This document shows, one piece after another, positions 27,903 to 37,900 of a stretch of DNA of 64,000 nucleotides. The position numbers and the translations under genes were made by a program. The notes beneath the pieces are model-generated. The model was not told where the DNA came from. It searched no databases and saw only the letters and a program-made list of their open reading frames with translations. The stretch comes from Rhynchopus sp. YZ270_cl-10 (Eukaryota; Euglenozoa; Diplonemea; Diplonemida; Diplonemidae). The stretch lies in contig OZ037854.1 of assembly GCA_964035575.1 (NCBI GenBank), positions 868,001 to 932,000 on the forward strand, read 5' to 3'. Position 1 is the stretch's first letter. Each line of letters begins with the position of its first letter.

Positions 27903-30664
27903 ATGCCGATTCCTTCTTCTCAAGGGTTTGACCGATGCGGTTTTGTTTCTCCAAGACGGAATCGAACTGGAGAGCCTAGACGGGTGGAGACACGGCGTAC
28001 CGTGCCTACAACGTTACGACACCACCAGTACTGCGCCGATGTGGACGCAATAGATGGATCTCATGGCCATGCCGGTCCAGCACCTCTACCACCAGGGCAT
28101 GCCAAGGACACCCAGGTCCGAACACTTGCCGCTGCGGTGACAACGGCATTAAAAGACCCACATCTCCCCAACGAGGCTCGCTCCACGCTTCAACAGGATC
28201 TGCAGCTCCTCCAAAGCATGCTGCCGTCACAGAACCGTGCGTTAATGCAACACAAGAGCTTCTCCTCTCAACCAGCCCCACCCGCGCCATCCGAGAACAC
28301 CAACCCACTAGAAAAAATTGTGGAAAGGGTGCGTGAAGTACAGGTGCAGGTCCCCGTGGAGGTGGAGGTGGAGGTAGAAAAAATTGTTGAAAAAATCGTT
28401 GAGGTGCAGGTCCCCGTGGAGAGGATTGTTGAGGTGGAGAAGGTGGTAGAGCATACGGTGGAGGTGCCGGTGGAAAGGATAGTGGAGAGAATAGTGGAGG
28501 TGAAGGTGCCTGTGGAGAGGATTGTGGAGGTGGAGGTGGTCAGGGAGGTTGTGAAAGAGGTGCCCGTGGAGGTAGAGAGGATTGTGGAGCGGATTGTGGA
28601 GGTGCCGGTGGAGAAGATCGTGGAGCGAGTCGTCGAGGTTCCGGTGGAGGTGGAAGTGGAGGTGATCCGTGAAGTGGAGAAGGTCGTGGAACGGATCGTC
28701 GAAGTGCCTTCCCAAGCGCACCGTGTATGAATTTTGTTTGTTTTATTTGTCAAAATAATTTTCATTTTTCCCAACAGAGTGTGACATCCAGCCACAGCCC
28801 CAGCTCTGCCGCTGACCGCTCAATGCGTTCTATGAAGGTTGTGGCCCCTCCGCAGTCCGAAGCGGAGACGAATGCTTTGACACACATTGACGCGACAGTC
28901 GATAGGTTTGATGTCGTCGATGTGGCTGCGATGCCGTCTCAACCGTACGAAGACCTCACCAGCCCGCAGAGCACCGTCCCGAACCCGAGCAACCCACCGT
29001 CACGCGTTGTGTCGACGTTCTCGTATGGGGAAAGCAGCAGCCCCGAGCGGCCGGCTCTCGACTCGGTTGCTGCAGCGCAGTACCGCTCTGTGCAGAACCT
29101 GGGCAGCAGCCCGCCGCATGCACAGCCAAGCAGCCCGAAGTCTGCTCGCACGCAGTACGAGCGTGTGTCGGCTAGCCCGGGCATGTCTGAGCGTGGTGGG
29201 TCTTCGCAGAGGGAGACGTCGCTGTGCACTGTTGTGCGGCAGGGTGACGGGGTGTCGAATGGGGGCAGTGTCGTGCCTGGTGGGCAGCGTAGTGTGGTCT
29301 CGCAGCAGTCGCAGCAGCAGCAGCATTCGCAACAGCAACAGTCGCAGCTTCAGCAGTCGCAGCAGCAACAGTCACAGCTTCAGCAGCATCTGTCTCAACA
29401 GCAGCAACAGTCGCAGCTTCAGCTGCATCAATCACAACAACAACAGCACCAGTCGCAGCAACAACAACAGGCCCCCACCTCCCTCGCCACACCCTCGACA
29501 CGCGCCCCAGGGTCAGAGTACCAACGCTCACAGCTGACAGTCATCTCCATGAACTCCGCAAAGAGCGCTGCGTCGACAGCAGCAGCAGGGCGCCAGGCAC
29601 GGTCCTCTTGTGCGGTATGTTTGCTCTTCACCATCACAAACGCCTTCTCTCTTTTCCGAGGGCACAACACACTATTTTTAACACTTTGAAAACGTCTACT
29701 TTTCACTTCACTTTTTCTGCAGGAATCCGCCACCCAAACCCTGGACTGCTGTGCAGAGTCCCGCGTCACCATTGCGGCACTCAAGGACGACCTGCACTCA
29801 CTCATGCTGCAGCTGGAGGCGACACAGCGCTGCCTTGATGAGGAGCGCATGCGGCCTGCCCCTGCACCACGTGTCGAGTACATCGAGCGCATCGTGGAGG
29901 TGCCGTACGCTGTGGAGCGTGCCGTTGAGGTGGAGAAGGTGGTTGAGGTGCCTGTCGTTGTTGAGAAGGTGGTCGAGGTCCCCGTGGTGGTGGAGAAGAT
30001 TGTGGAGCGGATTGTCGAGAAGATTGTCGAGGTGCCCGCACCGCCACTGCCACTCCCGCTTCCATTACCGCACATCTCGCGCGCCTCTGTCACCGTACCA
30101 CAGGAGCACCCAATGCACGCCCAAGAGGAGCTGGACACGGCGCATGCGCTGCTCACAGCACAGCACCGTGCAGTGCGTGGGTCGCAGTCGGGCTCTCCCC
30201 ACCGCATGCTGCACAGCGGAGTCCGCGAGGCCCCTTTGGTGCAAGAGATTGAAGGTGCGGGGAGTGACTGCCATCGACATCTGTCACCACAGAGAAAGCT
30301 CCCTGTTGTGCCCCTGCCGATGGAGAGGGAGAGGGGCGAGGTGCGGGCAGCAGGCGCAGCAGGAGGAGGGAGTGTGAGAGAGGGAGGGGGTGTCGGTGGC
30401 GGCGGTGCTGCCTGGGTTGCACCGCTCTCGCCCGTATCCGAGCCGAACCTGCCGCTACTGCTAAAGCAGATCGAGCAAAGGGCGCTGGAGCTGCAGCAGG
30501 CGTCCTCAATGCTCACAGAAGGAAGACCCTCATCAGAGCTGGTTGGGGTAACGGATTCGTTGACAAGGTATGGAGGGAGGGGGGGTGTTGTTTTTTGGAA
30601 TCTTCGAAAAAAAAAATGTTTCATGTACAGAACTCTAGAAGGGTACCATCCGGTCATGTCGTAG
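27903..30664 (+). CDS. VEVP-repeat protein, alveolin-like cytoskeletal candidate
   Basis: Exons 27903-28724, 28778-29614, 29723-30567, 30631-30664. The last intron is 63 nt and in frame, so retention would also give a protein ending at the same stop. The product is about 845 residues. Residues 138-270 and again about 605-665 are runs of VEVPVEKIVERVVEVP-type repeats, rich in V, E, I and P with a period near 6-12. A glutamine/serine tract (QQQQHSQQQQSQLQQ) lies near residues 465-520. Such EKIVEVP repeats are the signature of alveolins and related cortical filament proteins, but similar low-complexity repeats occur in other protist cytoskeletal proteins (articulins, epiplasmins). No membrane helix or enzyme motif is seen. 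A structural role under the membrane is inference; the family is not proven. Confidence 0.7.
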
Positions 30665-30970
30665 TCTATCGGAGGAGAGATAATGCATGGGTTTGATCGG
30701 ACTTTCAACAACAAAAAGCAAAACAAAACAAAACAAAATAAAACAGGGAAAAAAACCGGGGATGCCATACACTATATGGACGCTCCTATTTCACAAAAAA
30801 AAAATGAAAAGAAGAAAAAAAGCGACAACTTCGGTCGCGCATGTATCTTTTCCCTGATTTTGGGTCAACTTTTTTTTAAATAGGTGACTGATGTCCTCTT
30901 CCCTGCAAAAAAATAGCAACTCTCATTAAAAACTGGCGACTTTTATGTTGTCCGTAATCAAACAAAATTA

Positions 30971-31020
30971 GGTGACTGAGCACAAAGAGGCTTAGGTTCA
31001 TCTGACAAACTTTTCTTTTA
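30971..31020 (+). repeat. Hairpin-family element
   Basis: GTGACTGAGC, ACAAAGAG, GCTTAGGTTCATCT, tail ACAAACTTTTCTTTTA. Stem CTGAGC/GCTTAG keeps pairing through a G-T wobble. It lies about 300 bp after the stop of the VEVP gene. Confidence 0.75.
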
Positions 31021-31231
31021 TTTCTTTCTGTCTTTGCATGTTGTCATGAATACTATAGAATATCAACAACTGCATCGCACCTTTTGCTTGTCAGTGCCTG
31101 CGTCCCCGAAGGCGTTCGCGCTGTCAAACCTATTTTGTTTTATTCCCACCCACCCACCCTCTAGGGACCTGCCATGTGTAGAAGGAAATCCTTGTGGAAA
31201 CCTTGTCACAAACCCATTTTTTGTTTTGAAA

Positions 31232-31309
31232 TTCAGGTCAAAAATCCCAACTAAAATAGTCGTATTTGGCCCCCAAAACGTTCTAAGTTCCACCAATTTT
31301 TGACCTGAA
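31232..31309. mobile_element. 78-bp fold-back
   Basis: TTCAGGTCAAAAAT at the left and ATTTTTGACCTGAA at the right are perfect 14-bp inverted repeats around a 50-bp centre. Confidence 0.6.
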
Positions 31310-31807
31310 AAACAGGGAAACGTGGGAAGAAAAAAGGTGTGACAACAAAAAACAATAGTATATAGTGGAGCACACTCTAGGGTGGCTACACTAATACAAC
31401 CAAGTTTTCAAAAAACAAAAACGGACCTATGCAGGTCCCCAACCCCCTCCCCTCCTCGTCCTCCCCTTTTCTCCCCTCCCTCCTTCCCCCTCCCACACAC
31501 CCCTTCTGTACTTCTAGATATCGCTGTTTATTTTGTTTTTATTTTTTTGTGAAAAAACGATGTACCGCCATTGGCGTTTCTCTGTCATTTGAATTTGTGT
31601 TTTTTTTTTTAGGGTTCGATAATCCCCGGAGAACCAGTGTCCCCTGCGTCCGCCGATGTACGGTGAGGCGTTTGCACTTTCAACTTCTCCCTTTTTTTTT
31701 CTTCTCTTCTCTGTTCATCATTTTCTTTTCAAAACTAAAGAAATGCCCTTTATTTTGGTCAATGAAGGTGCTTTATTTGCGCTTTTTTCGCCTTCCCCAC
31801 AATGGGA

Positions 31808-31893
31808 GCACCTAATTTTGCTTGAAAATTGATGGAGTTTAGTGGAGTTTCGTGGTCCTAAAACACCACCAAATTTCAGGCAAAATCAGGTGC
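31808..31893. mobile_element. Miniature element, GCACCTRATTTTGC termini
   Basis: GCACCTAATTTTGCTTGAAA and TTTCAGGCAAAATCAGGTGC are inverted repeats with two mismatches. The terminal motif CACCTGATTTTGCC recurs at the element 37965-38082 and, as a single end, near 15497, so these are probably one family. Confidence 0.7.
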
Positions 31894-32368
31894 ACCCCTC
31901 CCCGTTGAACATGCTCATTTTGAGGTCTGCATTAATGTCTTTTTGTTGTGCCCAGAACCACCCCCCCACCTGACTCCTTAGTGTTCAGTGAGGGGGCTTT
32001 GCACTTTACAACTTTATCTTCATTGAAGCGTGCACAGTGAGACAAATAATAAATGTTTTACAAGCTTTCTTTTTGGTTCGCAAAAAAAACATAATGCAGA
32101 CTTCCTCCTCCCGAAGGGGAAAACACACACACACACACACACGGTGGACTAATCAGGGGGACGACTAGTGGTGCTACTGGTCCAAATGACTGTGTAGGTT
32201 CACTAGTAGTCCCTCTGACTAAGTCCGCCGTGTGCACCAACATAGGGGAAGGCCAGGGGGTCCGAAAGAACACCATAGAAGAAGAAGAAAAAAAACACTC
32301 AGTCTATAAAAAAAAAGGTGGGCGGTTTGCGTATCAATTATCCCCCCCTCCCCCTTCCCTTCTCCCCT

Positions 32369-32507
32369 CACCACGACCTAGTATGAGCGATGACAAGGGG
32401 GTATGACTGACAAAATGAGTGGCGTTAGGTCCTGTCATTTGACAGGGGTCTTGTCATTATTTAGTCTTGTCATGTAGCTAGTCATGGGTGGTCACTAGGT
32501 CGTGGTG
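32369..32507. mobile_element. Fold-back miniature element, CACCACGACC termini (copy 2)
   Basis: Starts CACCACGACCTAGT and ends ACTAGGTCGTGGTG. It shares with copy 1 (4796-4995) the interior from ATGAGTGGCGTTAGGTCCTG through CATGTAGCTAGTCATG nearly unchanged, but lacks about 60 bp of the left arm. Confidence 0.8.
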
Positions 32508-32821
32508 GCTCCTCTTGAACCGATGTGTCTGCGTCTGTAGCTGCGTTGCACGTTTTGCGCCTTCTCTCTCCAACACAACACACAATCCAAAAAAAAAAGG
32601 TGGGATACGGCAGTTACACAAACCCTGATGTGGTGTGGCTGGAAACAGTCCTAAAGCATTATCTTTTTTTGATTTTTTTTGATTTCTTTTTGCATACACA
32701 TTCTTCTTTCCCGGAATATTTTGTCGAAGAAAAAACTGAGTGGTAGTGAGGCACACAATCGCTGTAATTTGCGCTAAAAAAGCAACGGCTTTCAAAATCA
32801 AAATCTCGTAAAACGATTCAA

Positions 32822-33329
32822 ATGGCACGGAGACAACATACCTGCGCACCACCCCCAGGGTCGGTGGTGATTGATAGCAAAACCGTTGTGTGCGTGGCTG
32901 GGGCAGTTGCAGAGAACACAGCACAGCCCTCCATGCTCCCAGATGTCAACCAGTTCGAAGTATGTACTCTCGCATTTTTTTTCCAGCATTTTTTTTTCTC
33001 CCGTAGATGCTTCAATGCAACAAACGAACAACAACAAAGAGACAGTAACGTTTCCTCTCGGTCTACTCTCTCTCCCTCTCCCTTTGTTTTAACACAAACC
33101 AATATAAAAATAATACCACCCTTTTCAACAGTCGGTACTTCCCGAAGGCTTTACAGATGATTTTCGTGGCGCATATCTAAAAGATCTTGCCGACAACGTC
33201 TCCTCTGACGTAGCAACCATGCAGCGTCCAGGACTAGGCCAGACCGAGGCAGGACCAGTTGCTCCCGAGCGATTGCGACTTCAGCCGACCGCGATGAAGC
33301 CCGAGAGGCAACAGCAAAAGGCGTACTAG
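32822..33329 (+). CDS. Hypothetical small protein, two exons
   Basis: Exons 32822-32959 and 33132-33329, phase 0 intron with GTATGT donor and TTCAACAG acceptor; 111 residues. The product starts MARRQHTCAPPPGSVVIDSK and ends KPERQQQKAY. No signal peptide, membrane helix or known motif is visible; the second half is hydrophilic and probably flexible. The gene is supported by the canonical donor and acceptor, by the matching frame across the splice, and by codon use like its neighbours. I do not recognise the family. Confidence 0.55.
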
Positions 33330-33751
33330 ATTTTTTGGACTTAAGCCTGACGGAGGGCTTCTCAGGAACGCTTATAATTTCTTCTCTAAATGTTGGGGTT
33401 TTTTGTGTCCACCGATCTGTATTATGGCGGATAAAACTCCATCTTTCGATTGAAAATAATATCTTAATTTGTATTGCATCAAAAAAAGGAGAATCTTGTA
33501 TATTTTTTTTGACACAAAATACCTGAAAGATCATCAGAGTTGCGGGGTTGAGGACGAACTACCTTCCGTAGGACAAAAAAGGCTTCGGGCAGCATTGAGT
33601 AGAGGGAGGGGACAGACGCTAATTACCAGACCTAAGGTGGGGTGCTTAGGGCGATTGTCAAGACAAACAAAAATAAGTTTTTTTGAACAGGGTTGAAATA
33701 AAAGTCAAGCGAAAAAGAGGGCACAGAAGCATACACAGACCCTCTTGCACC

Positions 33752-34072
33752 ATGCCTGAGGTGTGCAGCTTCCACACAGCCTGCCCCTTCACGAAGAAGG
33801 CGGTGTGCAGATGCCGTGAGTACGCAGAGGCAACAGAACCCCCAGAGAACAATCTTGGCGTGGCCTCGCTGGTGCACATCATGTACGCAAAAGGTATGCG
33901 GTGTGCGAGGTATTCTTTTTACCCCAATGCTTATGACTAAGCATGCGAGGCTCAGGGTCATCTTATAAACCTTTCTCTAGTCTAGACTAGATGTGAATTC
34001 TGCATTCCCCTCACAGCAAACCCTGACTACGAGAAGGAGTTTGGCCCGCCGCAGTACAAGACCAACGCATAG
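33752..34072 (+). CDS. Hypothetical 65-residue cysteine-containing protein
   Basis: Exons 33752-33893 and 34017-34072; the intron splits an alanine codon. The product has a Cys/His-rich start (MPEVCSFHTACPFTKKAVCR followed by CREYAEA) and a tail ending GPPQYKTNA. CxxxHxxxC and CRC spacing could bind a metal or form disulfides; there is no signal peptide. An upstream in-frame ATG-less extension (from 33683) is basic and not included. The intron contains a hairpin-family element. The stop is only about 20 bases before the LSU rRNA fragment. I do not recognise the family. Confidence 0.5.
33932..33980 (+). repeat. Hairpin-family element inside an intron
   Basis: TGACTAAGCATGCGAGGCTC then AGGGTCATCTTATAAACC: loop ATGCGAG, stem CTAAGC/GCTCAG with one mismatch. 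It lies in the intron of the 65-residue protein gene. Confidence 0.65.
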
Positions 34073-34922
34073 GTCTCGCTAGCGAACCCTCGTTTGGAGA
34101 CACCAGTCAGGTGGGGAGTTTGGCTGGGGCGGCACATCTGTTACACATTAACGCAAGGTGTCCTAAGGCAAGCTCAATGAGAACAGAAATCTCACGTAGA
34201 GCATAAGGGTAAAAAGCTTGCCCGATACATGACCTCCTGCAGTACCGATCCTCTCAAAGGCTGACGAAGCGATCCTTTGGTCTCACTTCTATTATGATAC
34301 AAATACGGTGCGATGTGGATCACAACGGAGAACGACGACAATGAAGGCAAAGCAAGCAGAACGCTCTCCATGCTCAACGTGAACGACATACAAAAGATCA
34401 GACGACACGAGACGACCTACAAACCGGAGCAAACACAATGCCACGCAGAGAAGCCCGACAACCACAAGACTTAGATCCCTACCTGACATTTCCCTCGCCG
34501 GACACACGATGTCATAATACCTCCACAGGATGCACATTCTATTCAAGCTCTTCACACATCCCTCTACGCTAAACATCGGATTTTTCATCATCTCAACCCT
34601 CCCGAAAACCAAGCGATGTTTTGATCGCCTGACGCGTTTTCCCTCTACAGAGGGCATCCTCTTCCCCTCCCTTTCCCCCAACACACCCCTAGCCTAATAG
34701 AAACTGACGTATTTTTTTTTTCTTGCATTTTTCCAAATCTCGCTCAAATCCTCCAAAACCTCAACATTTCAAAGAAATACACTACAAAACAAAATGCGAT
34801 AAAAGGAGACCCAGCACGCACCTGAGAGGTGTGTGTGTGTGTGTGCGGTTCTGTCTTTTTTGAGTAGCGTGGGGGCTTTCTCTCTTCCTCTTCCTCTTCT
34901 TCCAACCCTCTGAAATCACGCA
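34073..34922. other. Intergenic region with rRNA-like segment
   Basis: The first 220 bases are the LSU rRNA-like fragment. From 34295 to 34922 no gene is supported; the sequence is GC-richer than other spacers, so an unrecognised RNA cannot be excluded. Confidence 0.5.
34091..34294 (+). rRNA. Isolated fragment of nuclear large-subunit rRNA, domain V
   Basis: From CAGGTGGGGAGTTTGGCTGG through GGGCGGCACATCTGTTA, GGTGTCCTAAGG, GAGAACAGAAATCTC, AAGGGTAAAAAGC and CGATCCTTTGGTCTC, the order and spacing match eukaryotic LSU rRNA in the part of domain V upstream of the peptidyl-transferase ring. Flanking LSU sequence is absent on both sides. Stems remain paired although diverged from textbook sequences: GGCAAGC with GCTTGCC, and TGAGA with TCTCA. 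It is either a fragment of a split rRNA gene or an inserted copy; these cannot be told apart here. Edges are approximate. Confidence 0.8.
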
Positions 34923-37900
34923 ATGCAGCCAGTTGATGCTGCACCACCAGGGCATGCTCCGCCGTTGATTGCCTCTCTTTTGGGTTCATCTGGTCGTGCA
35001 GGTGTACCTGCACCACCCTCACAGCACACCGCACAACTCTCCTCCCTACGTTACGACCCCGATGAGGTGGAGATGCTCCCCATAACGTCCGACCCTGCCC
35101 CTCCTCAGAGGGCTCCTCCGTTGATGGCATCCCTTCTCGGCGCTCCTACCCCTCTACCTTTGCAAGAACCACCGCGTGGGGAAAAGATCCTGTTCCCCCC
35201 ACCCCCGAAAAAGACTGCAATGCAGAAGATCCTGGGGCGTCCCAGCAGCTCCTACGGCTCCTCGGTGGGGGGGGAGGAGGAGGAGGAGGAGAAGTCGAAA
35301 GGGGGGGGCTCTGTTGCAGCTGCTGTGGTGGAGACCGAATCGGTGGATCGTGCAGAGGACGCCGACGTCTCCCCCTCCAAGGGGGAGGAGGACATGCTTG
35401 GTGCCGACGTTATTGTCAAATCCATTCGCAGAATGATCATGAAACGGCAGGAGCAGCTTCGGCTCCCATTCTTCTGCACCTACATGGTACTGGTTACTAT
35501 AAGCATGCTCATCAACGACCTCCCTGCAGCAGGCCCAAGCGCAACCGGGTATTATCGCAACCAAGGTTTGGACACCGACGTTGATTCTGAAGCCTTTGAG
35601 AAGATTACAACGAAGACCGAGCTATGGGACTGGGTTGAGGGACAAATCCCGACATTATTCCCAAAATCTGCGAATGACGCGGATCGGTCGCCGAACCAGC
35701 CTATGGGGTATGTTATACTACGGCAATTCAGGGTGAAGCGGTCCGAGGCAGAATCCAAGCCCATGCAGGTGTTGCCGCTGTCCATACGAAATAGAATGCG
35801 TGCAGAGCGGATTCCTGCCTTCAGCACAGAGACCATGGCGGAGGATGACTACGTACCGCAGACCACAGATCCTAATGACGCAACGTTGCTGGGGGGGAAT
35901 ATGTATCCGTGGAAGAACAACGCACAGCGCACAGGGGTTGCAGACGGCGCGCCCATCTCAGGGTTGCTCTTTGATTATGTGCAGCCAGATGCTGCCTATA
36001 GTCTGTACTTCGCGGTAAGCGATAATTTCGATACACCGAAGTCAGGAAGGAAAGCAAAAGACCAGCTTGCGCGTTTGGGTCCGAAGGGGTTGAATTGGAT
36101 AGACGGCAACACGCGTGCAGTGTTGGTGGATTTGCTGACCTTCAACGCAGTGGAGGGCACCTTCGCGACGTCAACGCTTCTGGTGGAGATCGCCCCACAA
36201 GGTGTGTACCTGACCTCCGTCACGCATTCGCCCTTTCGCAATATGGACCGTGCCCAGCCGAAGGACGCATTTCTCTTCTTCCTAGACGTAGCTGCGCTGT
36301 TGTGTGTGGTGTTGGAGGTCTTCGTGTTTTTCTTCACGGTGTGGAGCGCAGAGTCGCAGGGGCAGCATCTGGGGGAGTTGTTTGGGTTTTGGTTTTTCGT
36401 GATGTTTGTTTGGGTGATTGTCTTCGCAACGTTGACGGCAACGCGGTTTCAGGTGTGGTTCCCTGAGCGTGGCAACTATTCAGGTGCGGACGGCAAGATG
36501 CAGTTCTTAGATGACTTCATTGCGCACGGTGCTGCAGCGCGCTCTGCGAAGATCCGTGTCGCAGTTCTGAACATCATCAGCTGGCTGCGCATCTTCTCTT
36601 TTCTGCAGGCTGCAGGCGGGTCCTCTGTCCTCACAGACACTATCTCTGGGTCGGTGTGGTACCTCTTTGCGTGGGTCGTCACCTTCGTGCTTATCTTCTT
36701 TCCGTACGTCGTGACCGGCTACATTCTGTACGGCCACACGCTGGTAGACTTCAGTACCCTCATGCGCTCGGCTATGACGCTTTTCTTCATGATTTCAAAG
36801 GGAACGATCGACAACTTTCTCGAGATGAAGACAATGTATCCGATCTGGACGCAGACCTATTTCTTTACGTATCTTATTTTAGAGTGGCTTGTCATGTTAA
36901 ATATGTTTATCGCGATTATTACTGGTACCTTTGCGTTTGTGCAGAGTTCGCGTATTTCGAGCAATAAAGCGGATCTCGCGACGCGTGCTGCAGGGAAGTT
37001 GAGGAAGGTGATTCTGTCGATTTCAACGAGGTACAACAGAATGACGTCCAGGAAAAGCAAAAAGGCTGCGTCTGCTCCACAGAAGAAGAAGCGGCCTGAC
37101 AGACTGCAGAGCTCGAGGTGGCCGAAGAGTATTATTGATATGACGGCCCGGCAGCACGGTGCGATTGCAAAGGTTCGTGCAATGACAACCGACGAAACCG
37201 GGAAGGAAGATATGGAGTCGGTCAGGCTAAGCCGCGAGCAGAGCTACGAGAAGCTGGACGGCCTGCTGACGCACCAGGAGATAGACAAAATCTACGAGCG
37301 TGCGCACCGCGAGACCCAGGCCTCTGATAGCATGAAAGTTGTGAGCGAGCGGTGGACGATCACGACACAGAAGCGCGTTGAGAACGTTTCACACTTAAAA
37401 GACATGCTGGCTCTCCTGGGCAACCGCCTTGGTGTTCCACGCGACACACCACCACCGGCTACGAGCAAGCTACCACCACGTTCGGAGCACACCCCACAGC
37501 GGCTCTGCAGCAACTCTGTGAAGGCTCACGAACGGCTGAGGGTGCTCAGCGAAGAGGCTACGGCGATCTCGACGTCGTTCAAGAACCCTGTGCTGAAGAC
37601 GCTGAGGGAGGACATAGGGTACGTGGCCGACGCAGAGGCGCATACACGGCGTATCGCGCCCAACACAGCAGACGGCGAGACGTCCCACAACAGCATCGAC
37701 ACCCTCATCCAAGAGATGAAGAGCCTCCTCTTCCTCCAAGGCGAAGAGAAGAAGCGCACCCCGCACGACAACTCCCTCCTCGTCGCAAAGGGACTCAACG
37801 ACATCTTCGAAAAGCAAAAGGAGAACTTCGAGAACACAACAAACTTCCAGATGTGGGGACTCAGCCGCCGGCAGTACGACACACAGGTATATTAAAAAAA

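Larger units (their letters stand above)
30665..32821. other. Intergenic region with hairpins and small fold-backs
   Basis: No gene supported. Contents are hairpin-family element 30971-31020, fold-back 31232-31309, a 36-bp motif at 31381-31416 shared with 21856-21890, related CGTCCGCCGATG motifs at 24730 and 31650, element 31808-31893 and element 32369-32507. Confidence 0.6.

Noticed and set aside
34292-34684. 130-codon frame on the - strand after the LSU fragment
   Set aside because: No family resemblance, begins inside the rRNA-like segment and no other - strand gene is supported in the window.
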